Below, one piece after another: positions 1 through 8,811 of a stretch of DNA of 64,000 nucleotides. Positions within the stretch are counted from its first letter, which is position 1. Each line of letters starts with the position of its first letter. Made by a program: the position numbers and the translations under genes. The notes beneath the pieces are model-generated. The model ran no database searches. It worked only from the letters and a program-made list of their open reading frames with translations, and had not been told where the DNA came from. Where the stretch lies: contig NZ_BNAU01000012.1 in the NCBI RefSeq assembly GCF_014653945.1, forward strand, positions 1 to 64,000. The letters are read 5' to 3'. The DNA comes from Amycolatopsis deserti. GTDB lineage: Bacteria; Actinomycetota; Actinomycetes; Mycobacteriales; Pseudonocardiaceae.

Positions 1-172
1 CCTGCCAGCACCCACCCCGGCCACCCGCCGGCACACCCACACGGCGCCCACGCCACCCCGCACACCCGCACCTCCCGACCCCTCCACCTGCCAGCACCCA
101 CCCCGGCCACCCACCGACACACCCACACGGCGCCCACGCCGCCCCGGTGCCCGCGGACACCCACACCTCCCG
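1..172. repeat. Two imperfect 86-bp direct repeats, C-rich
   Basis: A unit beginning CCTGCCAGCACCCACCCC starts at 1 and again at 87, so the period is 86 bp. The second copy differs by a few substitutions and fades out near 172. The top strand is very C-rich and G-poor. No frame shows the composition of the neighbouring genes, so I read it as non-coding. The array may continue to the left of the window. Confidence 0.6.
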
Positions 173-510
173 GCCCCGACCCACGCCCCACACCTCCCGG
201 CGCCCGCCCGCTCCCCGACGTGCCCGGCGCCCCAGGCCGCCCGCACCAACCCCACCCACTGGCACACCCCACGCCACCCCACCCCCGGCGCCGCAACCCC
301 ACCGCCACGACCTGCCCACTCGCGCACCCACGAAAGTCCCACTCGCACCACCCACGAACCACCCACTCGCCCACCCGCCACCCACCTCCCCCGCACCGCA
401 CCCCCTCCCACCAGGGCGTTTCCGCCACCCCGCCACCCCGACTCGCAAACCTCCGACCCGTCACCCACTAGAGTGGCGGCCTCGAAGAACCACGATCAGG
501 GAATTCCCTG
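173..510. other. C-rich non-coding stretch
   Basis: This stretch has the same CCCACC-rich, G-poor top strand as the preceding repeat. Open frames run through it, but they encode only Pro/Arg/His/Thr low-complexity strings. A TAGAGT hexamer near 470, about 40 bp before the next start codon, could be a -10 element. Nothing else is recognisable. Confidence 0.5.
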
Positions 511-2712
511 GTGGCCGCCGAGGCCGCTCCCCTGCCACCCTGGGAGGCGATGATCAGCCCAGCGACCTTCACCGACCACCAGCCACCCGGGCCCGGCACC
601 CCACCGGTGCCCCGGGTGCGCCGCCGCCTGGCCACCTCCGCCTGGCTGCTGGTGCTGTCGCTGGCCGTCCTCACCTTCGGGTTCGTCGCCTCGCGGCCGG
701 CCACCCCGCCGGACCCCGGCCCGCCCACCGGCGGCGCCCTCGCCGCCCAGCAGGCCATCGAGGCGCTCGTCCACCCCGGCCCGCAACCGTCCGCCCTCGC
801 CCTGCTGCCGAAGGACTTCACCCAGGTCACCGGCGTCGTGCCCGGGCAGATCGCCGCCCGCGACGGCACCGTCCGCGCGGTCCACGTCGACGGCGGCTGC
901 TCGACACCGTGGGGCGACGACAACACGAAGTGGGACTACGCGGTCCCGTGCAAGGCGCACGACCTGGGCTACGACCTCCTCCGCTACGCCGCCGCGGTCG
1001 GCCACCCCCTCGGCCCGGACATCCGCGAGGCCCTGGACCAGCGCCTGTCCGACGACATGCACGCGGCCTGCGACATCAACCCGATGGACTCGCCCCGCAC
1101 GTGCCGCGTCGTCGCGAGCCTCTACTCCGCCGGGCTCGTCGTGAACTCCTGGCACCAGCGCTGGGGCCCGCCGGTCGGCGATCCGATCGGCCCGCTGCTC
1201 GCCGGGGTCGCCGTGATCGGCTGCCTCCTGATCTTCCGCCTCCGCGGCTGGCTGCAGCACCGGCACGCCCGCGTCACCACACCGGCCCCGGCCAAGACCT
1301 CGCCCCGCCCGCCACCGCTGTCGCCGTGGGTCACGCTCGGCGTGGGCGCCCTGGTCCTGCTGATCCTCGGCGAATCGGCCATCGCGCTGGCCCGGTGGGC
1401 CGGCGTGGGCGCCGACTGGCTGTGGCCGTTGACGTGGGTGGCGCAACTCGCCCCGGTGTTCTTCTTCGCCGGCGGCCGTGCCAACGCCGCGGGCTGGCGC
1501 GCGACCCGGGACAGCGGCGGCGGGTACCGCCAGTACCTGGCCCACCGGGCGAGCTGGCTGCTGCGCCCGGCCCTGATCTTCGTCGTGGTGGCGCTGCTCG
1601 TCCCGCTGGCGCTCGAACTGCTCGGCATCCCCGAGGGCACCAACGCGGCGATCATGCGAATCGCCCTGCATCCGCTGTGGCTGCTGGGCATCTACCTGCT
1701 CACCGTGGTCGCCACCCCGCTGATGCTCGCGCTGCACCGGCGCGCCGCGGCGGCCTCGGTCGCCGGCCTGCTCGCCTTCGTCGTCCTGGCCGAGATGGCC
1801 GCGCGCGCCCTCGGTTCGCCCATCCCGCGCTACCTGGCGGCGTTCGGCCTGGCGCTGCTCGCCCAGCAGGTCGCGTTCGGGCGCATCCGCACCTCCAACC
1901 GCCTGCTCCTGGCCGCCGTCACCGCCGCGGGCGTCACCGGCCTCGCCCTGCTCACCACCGTCGGCGGGCTCAGCAGGGACCTGCTCGGCGCACCGGGCGC
2001 GCCACCCGCGCTGTCCGGGCCCACTCTCCCGGTCCTGCTGCTCGGCGCCGCCCAGATCGGCCTGCTCGGCCTCGCCGCGAAGCCACTCGCCCTGCTGACC
2101 ACCCGCTTCGCCGGCGCCGCCCGCCTGGCGATGCGCGCCCCGATGAGCCTGTACCTGGGCTTCCTCGCCGCGATGCTGTTGGTCGTGGCCCTGGTCTACC
2201 TGCCGGACCACCCGGCGGCGATCGTCACGTGGCTGGGCGACCCGCGCACCTGGTTCGCGCTGGCGCTGCTCGCCGTGCCCGCCCTGATGGTCTTCTGGTG
2301 GTTCGAGCGCCACCCCCGGGAGACCGCCGTCCCGGTCGCGGACCACCCCGGCTCCGGCGGCTGGCTCGCGCACGCGGCGACCATGCTCGGGATCGGGTTC
2401 GCCGTGGTCGGGGTGTTCGGGTTCGCGCTGACCCGGTTCGGCGGCGACGACGGCACGATCATGGGACTGGCGGTCGACCCGATCCAGAACCTCATCCAGC
2501 TGCTGATCGGGGTATTCCTCCTGCACACGGTGCGGACAGGGCTCAGCGAAGCACGCAGCACGTGGGTCGTCACCGGGCTGGCGTGCGTCCCGGCGCTGCT
2601 GTCGGCGGCCGACCCGGTGACCATGGCAGTGCACGGCGTGACGGCCCTGATCGCGCTGGCGGCGGTGGCCAGCACGCTCGTATCCACCAAGGCGGTGGTG
2701 CAAAACACGTAA
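511..2712 (+). CDS. Phospholipase A2 / acyltransferase-3-like multi-domain membrane protein
   Basis: This is a predicted membrane protein of 733 residues. After a proline-rich start, one transmembrane helix (about 42-60) precedes an extracytoplasmic prokaryotic phospholipase A2 domain (about 75-215). That domain carries the PLA2 signature CKAHDLGYD, with the catalytic His/Asp pair at 150/151, and a CSTPWG calcium-loop-like motif at 130. The rest is strongly hydrophobic. It includes an acyltransferase-3-like segment (LAPVFFFAGG then a WR..YRQYL loop) and a final block resembling DUF4383 (DPIQNLIQLLIGVFLLHT). The inferred role is phospholipid deacylation coupled to membrane acyl transfer. The start is uncertain: GTG at 511, or ATG at 550 with a GGGAGG just upstream. 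Confidence 0.8.
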   Translation: MAAEAAPLPPWEAMISPATFTDHQPPGPGTPPVPRVRRRLATSAWLLVLSLAVLTFGFVASRPATPPDPGPPTGGALAAQQAIEALVHPGPQPSALALLPKDFTQVTGVVPGQIAARDGTVRAVHVDGGCSTPWGDDNTKWDYAVPCKAHDLGYDLLRYAAAVGHPLGPDIREALDQRLSDDMHAACDINPMDSPRTCRVVASLYSAGLVVNSWHQRWGPPVGDPIGPLLAGVAVIGCLLIFRLRGWLQHRHARVTTPAPAKTSPRPPPLSPWVTLGVGALVLLILGESAIALARWAGVGADWLWPLTWVAQLAPVFFFAGGRANAAGWRATRDSGGGYRQYLAHRASWLLRPALIFVVVALLVPLALELLGIPEGTNAAIMRIALHPLWLLGIYLLTVVATPLMLALHRRAAAASVAGLLAFVVLAEMAARALGSPIPRYLAAFGLALLAQQVAFGRIRTSNRLLLAAVTAAGVTGLALLTTVGGLSRDLLGAPGAPPALSGPTLPVLLLGAAQIGLLGLAAKPLALLTTRFAGAARLAMRAPMSLYLGFLAAMLLVVALVYLPDHPAAIVTWLGDPRTWFALALLAVPALMVFWWFERHPRETAVPVADHPGSGGWLAHAATMLGIGFAVVGVFGFALTRFGGDDGTIMGLAVDPIQNLIQLLIGVFLLHTVRTGLSEARSTWVVTGLACVPALLSAADPVTMAVHGVTALIALAAVASTLVSTKAVVQNT

Positions 2713-2797
2713 TCGAGTGTTGTGAACCACTTCCGGTCGGCCGTGTGCGACGCTACGGCCAAGTAGGTGAACGACTGTGGCGAAAGGAGCACCTGGC

Positions 2798-4510
2798 GTG
2801 GACGACCCGCGGAACGATCGTGGGACCGGCCGGCCCGCTCGGCCGCGACAGCCGCGCCAGATGGACGCTCGCCACGAAGGACCGGTCCGGCGCGCACCCG
2901 CCGACCGCACCTCGGCCGGCCGCCCGCCGGTGAACCGCGCCGGCAAACCGGTCGGCAACCGCACGTCGGCGGGTCGCCCGCCGGCAGGCCGGGCCCGGCC
3001 CCCGGCGGCCCGCGACCGCGCCGCGCCGGCCCAGGTCCGCCGCCGTCCGCCACCACCGCCACCGCGCCGCCGCCCGTCTCGCCGGGGCGCGAAGGTCGCG
3101 GTCGGGCTGGTCTCCCTGCTGGTCATGAGCCTCACCGGCTACGCGTGGGCCGCGATGCAGGGCCTGGTCAACGGGCTCACCACCACGGACGTGATCGACG
3201 GGAACCAGCCGGCCGACGGCGCCCGCGACATCCTCCTGGTCGGCATGGACAGCCGGACCGACGCACAGGGCAACCCGCTGCCGGAGGACCTCCTCGCCCA
3301 GCTCCGCGCCGGTGTCGCGGACGGTGAGGAGAACACCGACACGCTGATCATGGTCCACATCCCCAACGACGGCAGCAAAGCGGTCGCGATCTCGCTGCCC
3401 CGCGACTCCTACGTCACCATCCCCGGCTTCGGCAAGCACAAGATCAACTCCGCGTACGCCCGCGCGAAGGCCGCGGAGCGGAAGAAGCTGCAGGACGAGG
3501 GCGAGACCGACGCCAAGTCCATCGAGGTGCAGAGCAACCAGGCCGGGGCGAAGACCCTCATCCAGACCGTCGAGCAGCTGACCGGCTCGACCATCGACAA
3601 CTACGCCTCGGTCAACCTGCTCGGCTTCTCCGAGATCACGCAGGCCATCGGCGGCGTGGACGTGTGCCTCAAGGACAACGTCAACGACCCGTACTCGGGC
3701 GCGAAGTTCACCAAGGGCCAGCACACGATCTCCGGCGTCGAGGCGCTGGAGTTCGTCCGCCAGCGGCACGGCCTGCCGCGCGGCGACCTGGACCGGGTCG
3801 TGCGCCAGCAGGTGTTCATGGCCGGCATGGCGCGCAAGGTGCTCTCCGCGGGCACCCTCGCCGACCCGGGCAAGCTGAACAGCCTCACCGACGCGATCAA
3901 GAAGTCCGTCGTGCTCAACCAGGGCTGGGACATCATCGGCTTCGCCCAGCAGATGAAGGGCCTCACCGGCGGGCAGCTGGAGTTCCGCACCATCCCGGTG
4001 GTCAACATGGACTACAGCACCCCGGAGGACGGGCAGGCGATCCAGGTCGACCCGGGCCAGATCCGCGAGTTCGTCCGGGGCATCACCGCGCCGGCCCAGC
4101 CCGCCCAGCAGGCCGAGGCCGGTGCCGCCAAATCGGCGACCACTGTGGACGTCCGAAACGGAACGGGCCGCGAAGGGCTCGCCTCGACGGTCCTGCAGAG
4201 CCTGACCGCCAAGGGCTTCACCGGCGGCCAGACGTCGAACACCACCTCGCGCAAGTCCACCGTGGTCCGCTACCCGGCCGGCGGCCAGGACGCCGCCCAG
4301 CAGGTCGCCGACGCGCTGGGCTCGGGCGCGACGATCGAACAGGACCCGACGGTCACCAGCGGGCACGTCGTCGTACTGATCGGCAGCGACTACTCGACCA
4401 CCCCGTCACGGGTCGTCCAGCAGGCGGCCGCGGCGGCGCCCACGACCCAGGCCCCGGCGCCCGGCGGCGACGAGCCGATCACCGCCAACGGCATCACCTG
4501 CGTCAACTGA
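2798..4510 (+). CDS. LCP (LytR-CpsA-Psr) family cell-wall glycopolymer ligase with LytR_C domain
   Basis: LCP proteins transfer lipid-linked wall polymers such as arabinogalactan or teichoic acid onto peptidoglycan at the outer membrane face. The protein has a long basic Pro/Arg-rich cytoplasmic N-terminus of about 95 residues and one transmembrane helix (about 98-118). The LCP catalytic domain (about 140-370) contains DILLVGMDSR, NTDTLIMVHI, ISLPRDSYV and the KINSAYA block. A C-terminal LytR_C domain (about 430-525) begins VDVRNGTGREGLA. I chose the GTG at 2798 because AAAGGAG at 2783-2789 is ideally spaced for it; the GTG at 2777 lacks such a site. The assignment to the family is secure; the polymer it handles is not known. 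Confidence 0.92.
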   Translation: MDDPRNDRGTGRPARPRQPRQMDARHEGPVRRAPADRTSAGRPPVNRAGKPVGNRTSAGRPPAGRARPPAARDRAAPAQVRRRPPPPPPRRRPSRRGAKVAVGLVSLLVMSLTGYAWAAMQGLVNGLTTTDVIDGNQPADGARDILLVGMDSRTDAQGNPLPEDLLAQLRAGVADGEENTDTLIMVHIPNDGSKAVAISLPRDSYVTIPGFGKHKINSAYARAKAAERKKLQDEGETDAKSIEVQSNQAGAKTLIQTVEQLTGSTIDNYASVNLLGFSEITQAIGGVDVCLKDNVNDPYSGAKFTKGQHTISGVEALEFVRQRHGLPRGDLDRVVRQQVFMAGMARKVLSAGTLADPGKLNSLTDAIKKSVVLNQGWDIIGFAQQMKGLTGGQLEFRTIPVVNMDYSTPEDGQAIQVDPGQIREFVRGITAPAQPAQQAEAGAAKSATTVDVRNGTGREGLASTVLQSLTAKGFTGGQTSNTTSRKSTVVRYPAGGQDAAQQVADALGSGATIEQDPTVTSGHVVVLIGSDYSTTPSRVVQQAAAAAPTTQAPAPGGDEPITANGITCVN

Positions 4511-4700
4511 CCACACCGTCCAGCCCACCCCGGGTTAGCCCGATCGGCCTAATAACGGCGGTCAAACGCAACGGACTGGGCAAAGTCGCGTAAGGAACCC
4601 GCACTCAGCGACTTACATACCCGTGAACACCGCTGGAGTTCGACCGGACGTGCCAGAGCAGGGGTGCGGCACGACGCGTGGTCAAGGCAGGGGACGGGGA

Positions 4701-5174
4701 GTGCGCATCGACAATGACCTCTACCAGCGAATCCTGGGGGAGGAACTTCGCAAGCTGCGCCGGCGACGAGGCTGGACGCGCAAGGAGCTGAACCAGCACC
4801 TGCAGAGCGACATCTCGCTGCAGACGCTGGCGACCTACGAACTGGGCACCCGGCAGTGCTCGGTGGTGCGGCTCGTGGAGCTGTGCGTCGCGATGGACGA
4901 GCTGCCGCAGGACCTGCTCGCCCGCGTGCACCGCCGCGTGTTCGCCGACGAGCCGGGCAAGGTGCGGCTGGACCTGACCCGCATCGTCGCCGACGAGCGG
5001 ACCGAGCTGCTGCCGTTGCGCCGCTGGGCGGAAGACCGGCTGCGGCAGCCCGGCGCACCGCGCGAGGTGCGCCTGGACCGCTCGACGATGTCGTGGATGG
5101 CGCAGCTGTGCAACCTCAGCGTCCCCGAGCTGCTGGACCGCCTGCGCGCGATCTCCGGCGTGGAGGACGACTAG
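4701..5174 (+). CDS. XRE-type helix-turn-helix regulator
   Basis: This is a cytoplasmic protein of 157 residues. A helix-turn-helix lies in its first 65 residues (LGEELRKLRRRRGWTRKEL, then SLQTLATYELGTRQCS), followed by a helical C-terminal part of unknown role. The GTG at 4701 is the likely start because AGGGGA sits six bases upstream; earlier in-frame starts add a low-complexity Gly/Arg leader. It is transcribed in the same direction as the LCP gene, 190 bp downstream. Its targets cannot be read from the sequence. The 1.2-kb repeat block follows its stop codon directly. Confidence 0.75.
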   Translation: MRIDNDLYQRILGEELRKLRRRRGWTRKELNQHLQSDISLQTLATYELGTRQCSVVRLVELCVAMDELPQDLLARVHRRVFADEPGKVRLDLTRIVADERTELLPLRRWAEDRLRQPGAPREVRLDRSTMSWMAQLCNLSVPELLDRLRAISGVEDD

Positions 5175-5790
5175 GGCGCGCAGGCGCGGCGCACGAACAT
5201 CGCGCCGCCGGGCGGCAAGCCACCACCGGCGATCCCGGACGAGCGCCCCAGAGGGCGACCGCTGAACCGCCGGCAGGTGGCGAGCCGCCCACCTTGAGGC
5301 GGGCGGCAACCGAGGGAATCCCGACGAGCGGCGCCCACGGATCACCGCGCCACCGCGAAGCGGCAACCACCCACCACGAACGATCCCCACACGAGCGCCC
5401 CAGGCAGACGACCACGCCGCCACCGACAGGCGACGAGCCGCCCACCGCAAGGTGCCCGACAGCCGACGCGATCCCGACAAGCGGCGCCCGCAGACCACCA
5501 CACCACCGCGAAGCGGCAACCACCCACCACGAACGATCCCCGCACGAGCGCCCCAGGCAGACGAACCCGCCGCCGACAGGTGACGAGCCGCCCACCGCAA
5601 GGTGCCCGACAGCCGACGCGATCCCGACAAGCGGCGCCCGCAGACCACCACACCACCGCGAAGCGGCAGCCACCCACCACGAACGATCCCCGCACGAGCG
5701 CCCCAGGCAGACGAACCCGCCGCCGACAGGTGATGAGCCGCCCACCGCGAGGCTGGCGACAACCGACGGCGATCCCCGAGGCGCGCGCGG
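5162..5790. repeat. Tandem array of about four 150-bp units
   Basis: Two almost identical 150-bp units occupy 5461-5610 and 5611-5760. A slightly longer, diverged unit precedes them (about 5308-5460), and a decayed unit precedes that (about 5162-5307). Core words such as CACGAACGATCCC and GACGAGCCGCCCACC recur at the same phase. The period is a multiple of three, so open frames with a 50-residue repeat exist on both strands. The encoded peptides (Cys/Trp-rich on minus, Pro/His/Arg-rich on plus) do not look like real proteins, and neither frame has a credible start. I consider the array non-coding. Confidence 0.8.
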
Positions 5791-5894
5791 GAAGACGATC
5801 GCTCCACCGGAGAAGCGGCCGGCCACCGACTTCGGTCACGGACGCCCCCTCCCGGGAGGCATTCCGCCGCCAGCAGCGGGGGCCCGCCAGTCCG

Positions 5895-6260
5895 GGCCCT
5901 CATCGCCAGACAGCAAAACCATCCGGGCCGGGCCCTCGCCGCCAGATAGCAAAACCATCCCGGCCGGACCCCCGCCGCCAGACGACAAAACCACCCCAGA
6001 CCGCCGCCGCCAGGCGGCAAAACCATCCCGGCCGGGCCCCCGCCGCCAGACGACAAAACCATCCCGGCCGGACCGACCCCGCCAGGCGACAAAACCGTCC
6101 AGGTCGGGCCGTCGGCGCCAGACGGCAAAGCCGTCCGGGCCCGGGGCTGACGCCGAGCCCCTAGGCCGGCAAGTCGCCAACCGCCCAGCCGCCAGGCCGG
6201 CGAGCCGCCAACCACCCAGCCACCAGGCCGGCCAGCCGCCGGCCGCGGGCGAGGTGGTCA
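5895..6260. repeat. Degenerate 33-36-bp tandem repeats, then a 30-bp repeat
   Basis: At least six units built on CGCCAGACGACAAAACCATC plus a CCGGCCGG-type tail run from about 5905 to 6150 with a period of 33-36 bp. From about 6165 to 6240 a different unit, built on AGCCGCCAACCACCCAGCC, repeats about three times. The units are contiguous, with no unique spacers, so this is not a CRISPR array. With the 150-bp array it fills the space between two convergent genes. I see no gene in 5175-6414. Confidence 0.7.
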
Positions 6261-6414
6261 GCCACCGGGCACCGCCGATGGCCTCCCGCCCCCGGGCGCG
6301 GCGCAGCACCCCTCGAAACGCCGCCCTCCACCGGAGCCCGCCAGCGCCATCGCCGACAAAGAGCACCAGGCTCCGGCGCGCCCCCTCGGGAGGCCGCCCT
6401 TCGCGGGGAGTCCG

Positions 6415-7890
6415 TCAGCGGTGTCCGACCAGCTCGAAGTCGGACGGGCGCAGCTTGCGCGTGTTCAGCCAGTACCGCCAGGTGAAGCCGGGCCAGATGG
6501 TCCGGTTCACGCCCTTCGCGTCGAGGTACCAGCTCTTGCAGCCGCCCTGCGTCCACACGCCCTTGGCCAGCTTGTGCTGGATCTCGGCGTTGAACCGCTC
6601 CTGCACCTCCGCCCGCGGCTCCAGCGCGCCCGCGCCGCTCCGCTCGACCAGCCCGATCGCCTCGGCGACGTACCGGATCTGCGACTCGATCATGAACACG
6701 ACCGAGTTGTGCCCCAGCCCGGTGTTCGGCCCGAGCAGGAAGAACATGTTCGGGAACCCGTTGACCGTGATCCCCAGGTGCGTCCGCATGCCCTCGGTCG
6801 CCCACTCCTTGTTGAGCTTGCGGCCCTCCACCCCGATGATGTCGAGGTTGTCGAACGCGTCGGTGACGTGGAAGCCGGTGCCGAAGATGATCGCGTCGAC
6901 CTCGTGCTCCACCCCGGCTGTGTCGATCACGCCGGTCTCGGTGACCTCGGCGACGCCGTCGGTGATCACGTCGACGTTGTCCCGGTTCAGCGCCGGGTAG
7001 TAGTCGTTGGAGATCAGGACCCGCTTGCAGCCCATCACGTAGTCCGGCGTCAGCTTCGCGCGCAGCGCCGGGTCGTCGATGTGCCGGTCGATGTTGGACT
7101 TCGCGAGCTTCTGCGCGACCTTCATCAAGCCCTGGTGGCCGTTGAACCCGATCGCCCGGGCCTCCAGCATCCAGTACAGGAGGTTGCGGTAGGCGCGCTG
7201 AGTGCCGGGGATCTTCGCGAACACCGCCTTGGCCCAGTCCGGCATCGCGTGGTCCGGCTTCGGCATGACCCACGCCGGCGTGCGCTGGAAGACGTGCAGC
7301 CGCTCGACCTCGGGCGCGATGGCCGGGATGAACTGGATCGCGCTGGCGCCCGTGCCGACCACCGCGACGCGCTTGCCGCGCAGGTCGTAGTCGTGGTCCC
7401 ACTGCGCCGAGTGGAACGTCTTGCCCTGGAACCGCTCGATGCCCTTCAGGTCCGGGATCTGCGGCAGGTGCAGCGCGCCGACGCCGTTGACCAGGAACTG
7501 CCCGCTGAACGTGTCACCGCTCTTCGTCGTGACGTGCCAGCGGTTCTCGTCCGGGTCCCAGCGGGCGCCGGTCATCTCCTGGCCGAACCGGGTGCGGGCG
7601 TAGAGGTCGTACTTGCGGGCGACGCCGCGCAGGTAGTCCCAGATCTCCGGCTGCGGCGAGAACGAGCGGCTCCAGTTCGGGTTCTGCTCGAAGGAGAACG
7701 AGTACATGTGCGACTGGATGTCGCACGCGCAGCCCGGGTAGGTGTTGTCGCGCCAGGTGCCGCCGACGTCGTCCGCCTTCTCCAGGATGACGAAGTCCTC
7801 GCGACCCTCCTTGCGCAGCTGGATCGCCATGCCCAGGCCGGAGAACCCGGTGCCGACGATGATCACGCCCGTTCGCGTGTGCTCTGCCAT
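6415..7890 (-). CDS. Type I Baeyer-Villiger flavin monooxygenase
   Basis: A cytoplasmic FAD- and NADPH-dependent monooxygenase of 491 residues that is expected to insert oxygen next to a ketone, giving an ester or lactone. It has an FAD-binding Rossmann motif near the N-terminus (VGTGFSGLG, residues 12-20), a VGGTWRDNTYPGCACD block and a second dinucleotide fold (VVGTGASAIQ, about 177). The Baeyer-Villiger fingerprint FQGKTFHSAQWD is intact at 154-165. The length is normal for the family. It is divergent from a TetR gene 82 bp away, which is the likely local repressor. The substrate is unknown; steroid, terpenoid or cyclic ketones are typical of relatives. Confidence 0.9.
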   Translation of the reverse strand: MAEHTRTGVIIVGTGFSGLGMAIQLRKEGREDFVILEKADDVGGTWRDNTYPGCACDIQSHMYSFSFEQNPNWSRSFSPQPEIWDYLRGVARKYDLYARTRFGQEMTGARWDPDENRWHVTTKSGDTFSGQFLVNGVGALHLPQIPDLKGIERFQGKTFHSAQWDHDYDLRGKRVAVVGTGASAIQFIPAIAPEVERLHVFQRTPAWVMPKPDHAMPDWAKAVFAKIPGTQRAYRNLLYWMLEARAIGFNGHQGLMKVAQKLAKSNIDRHIDDPALRAKLTPDYVMGCKRVLISNDYYPALNRDNVDVITDGVAEVTETGVIDTAGVEHEVDAIIFGTGFHVTDAFDNLDIIGVEGRKLNKEWATEGMRTHLGITVNGFPNMFFLLGPNTGLGHNSVVFMIESQIRYVAEAIGLVERSGAGALEPRAEVQERFNAEIQHKLAKGVWTQGGCKSWYLDAKGVNRTIWPGFTWRYWLNTRKLRPSDFELVGHR

Positions 7891-7972
7891 GTACCTTCCT
7901 CCACACTGAGCATTAGGTGTTACCGCGAGTCCATCTTACTCGGAGTAGGTTACCTCCGGTAGAGTCAGTTTC
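7891..7972. promoter_or_regulatory. Divergent promoter region with palindromes
   Basis: Between the monooxygenase and the TetR gene lies TACTCGGAGTA (7937-7947), a palindrome of five-base arms around one base. GGTTACC follows at 7948-7954. Such short dyads are usual TetR sites. TAGAGT at about 7960 is a candidate -10 for the TetR gene. Confidence 0.5.
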
Positions 7973-8581
7973 ATGACCGGGCCGACCCGCCGCAAACGCA
8001 TGCCGAGAGCCCAGCGCGAACAGCAGATGCTCGAGGTCGCGGAGGCGGTGTTCGCCGAGCGCGGGTTCGCCGCGGCGTCGATGGACGAGATCGCCGAGCG
8101 CGTCGGCGTGTCCAAGCCGATGCTCTACGAGTACTTCAACTCCAAGGAAGGCCTGCTGCTCGCGTGCGTCGCGCACGCCAGGGCCGAGCTGCGCGAGGTG
8201 ACCGAACGCGCGGTGGCGGGCCAAACGGACGCCCGGGAGGCGCTGCGCAGTGGGTTGCGCGCGTTCTTCGTGTTCGCCCGGGAACGCCGGCAGGGCTGGT
8301 CGCTGCTGCGCCACGAGCTGGCCTTGATCGGCACGTCGGCCTCCGAGGCGCTGGAGGACACCCGGCGCCAGCAGACCGACCTCATCGCCAAGCTCATGGC
8401 GCAGTACTTCGACGCGGGCGAGGCGGGGCACGTCCTGCTCGAGGCCACGGCCGAGCTCGTGGTCGGGGCGAGCGAGCGGCTGGCCATCTGGTGCGAGCAG
8501 CACGATGAGGTGACACCCGATATGGCTACCGACCTCGCCATGGAGGTGCTGTGGACCGGACTGGGCCTTCGCGCTCAGTGA
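7973..8581 (+). CDS. TetR/AcrR-family transcriptional regulator
   Basis: This is a DNA-binding repressor of 202 residues. The N-terminal TetR helix-turn-helix spans about 15-60 (EVAEAVFAERGFAAASMDEI, then VSKPMLYEYFNSKEGLL), followed by an all-helical ligand-binding domain. It is divergent from the Baeyer-Villiger monooxygenase and very likely controls it and itself through the palindromes in the shared 82-bp spacer. The inducer is presumably the monooxygenase substrate or product. The 230 bp downstream (8582-8811) is less GC-rich and contains no gene that I can support. Confidence 0.88.
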   Translation: MTGPTRRKRMPRAQREQQMLEVAEAVFAERGFAAASMDEIAERVGVSKPMLYEYFNSKEGLLLACVAHARAELREVTERAVAGQTDAREALRSGLRAFFVFARERRQGWSLLRHELALIGTSASEALEDTRRQQTDLIAKLMAQYFDAGEAGHVLLEATAELVVGASERLAIWCEQHDEVTPDMATDLAMEVLWTGLGLRAQ

Positions 8582-8811
8582 TCGAACGTTCTCGCAGCTC
8601 GTTGCTCCATCTGGCCGTCACGCATCGCACATTTCCGCCCAGAACTTGTCACGCAGAGTTCTGTTGATGTATCGATAGAAGCTGACAGAGCGTTAAGCAA
8701 ATGGCGGCAGAAGCACGCCCGATCGGATGAACGCGATCGGCGTCATGAAGAGGCTTCGGATTGCTCCCTCATTGTGGAGTTGCAGCCGAGAGCGGCAGGG
8801 GTGTGAGACTC

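Noticed and set aside
147-2933. A 928-residue plus-strand open frame overlapping the phospholipase fusion gene
   Set aside because: Its product is Pro/Arg-rich shadow sequence of the frame used by the real gene; no domain is recognisable and it starts in C-rich repeats.
5116-5826. Minus-strand ORF of 236 residues with a 50-residue internal repeat
   Set aside because: The repeat arises because the 150-bp DNA unit is divisible by three. Composition is Cys/Trp/Gly-rich, there is no ribosome site, and it runs into the antisense of the XRE gene.
5895-6260. Possible CRISPR array
   Set aside because: Units are contiguous without unique spacers, they vary in length and no cas gene is present.
4856-7000. 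Plus-strand 714-residue frame across the repeats
   Set aside because: It begins inside the XRE gene in another frame, is low complexity through the repeats and ends antisense to the monooxygenase.
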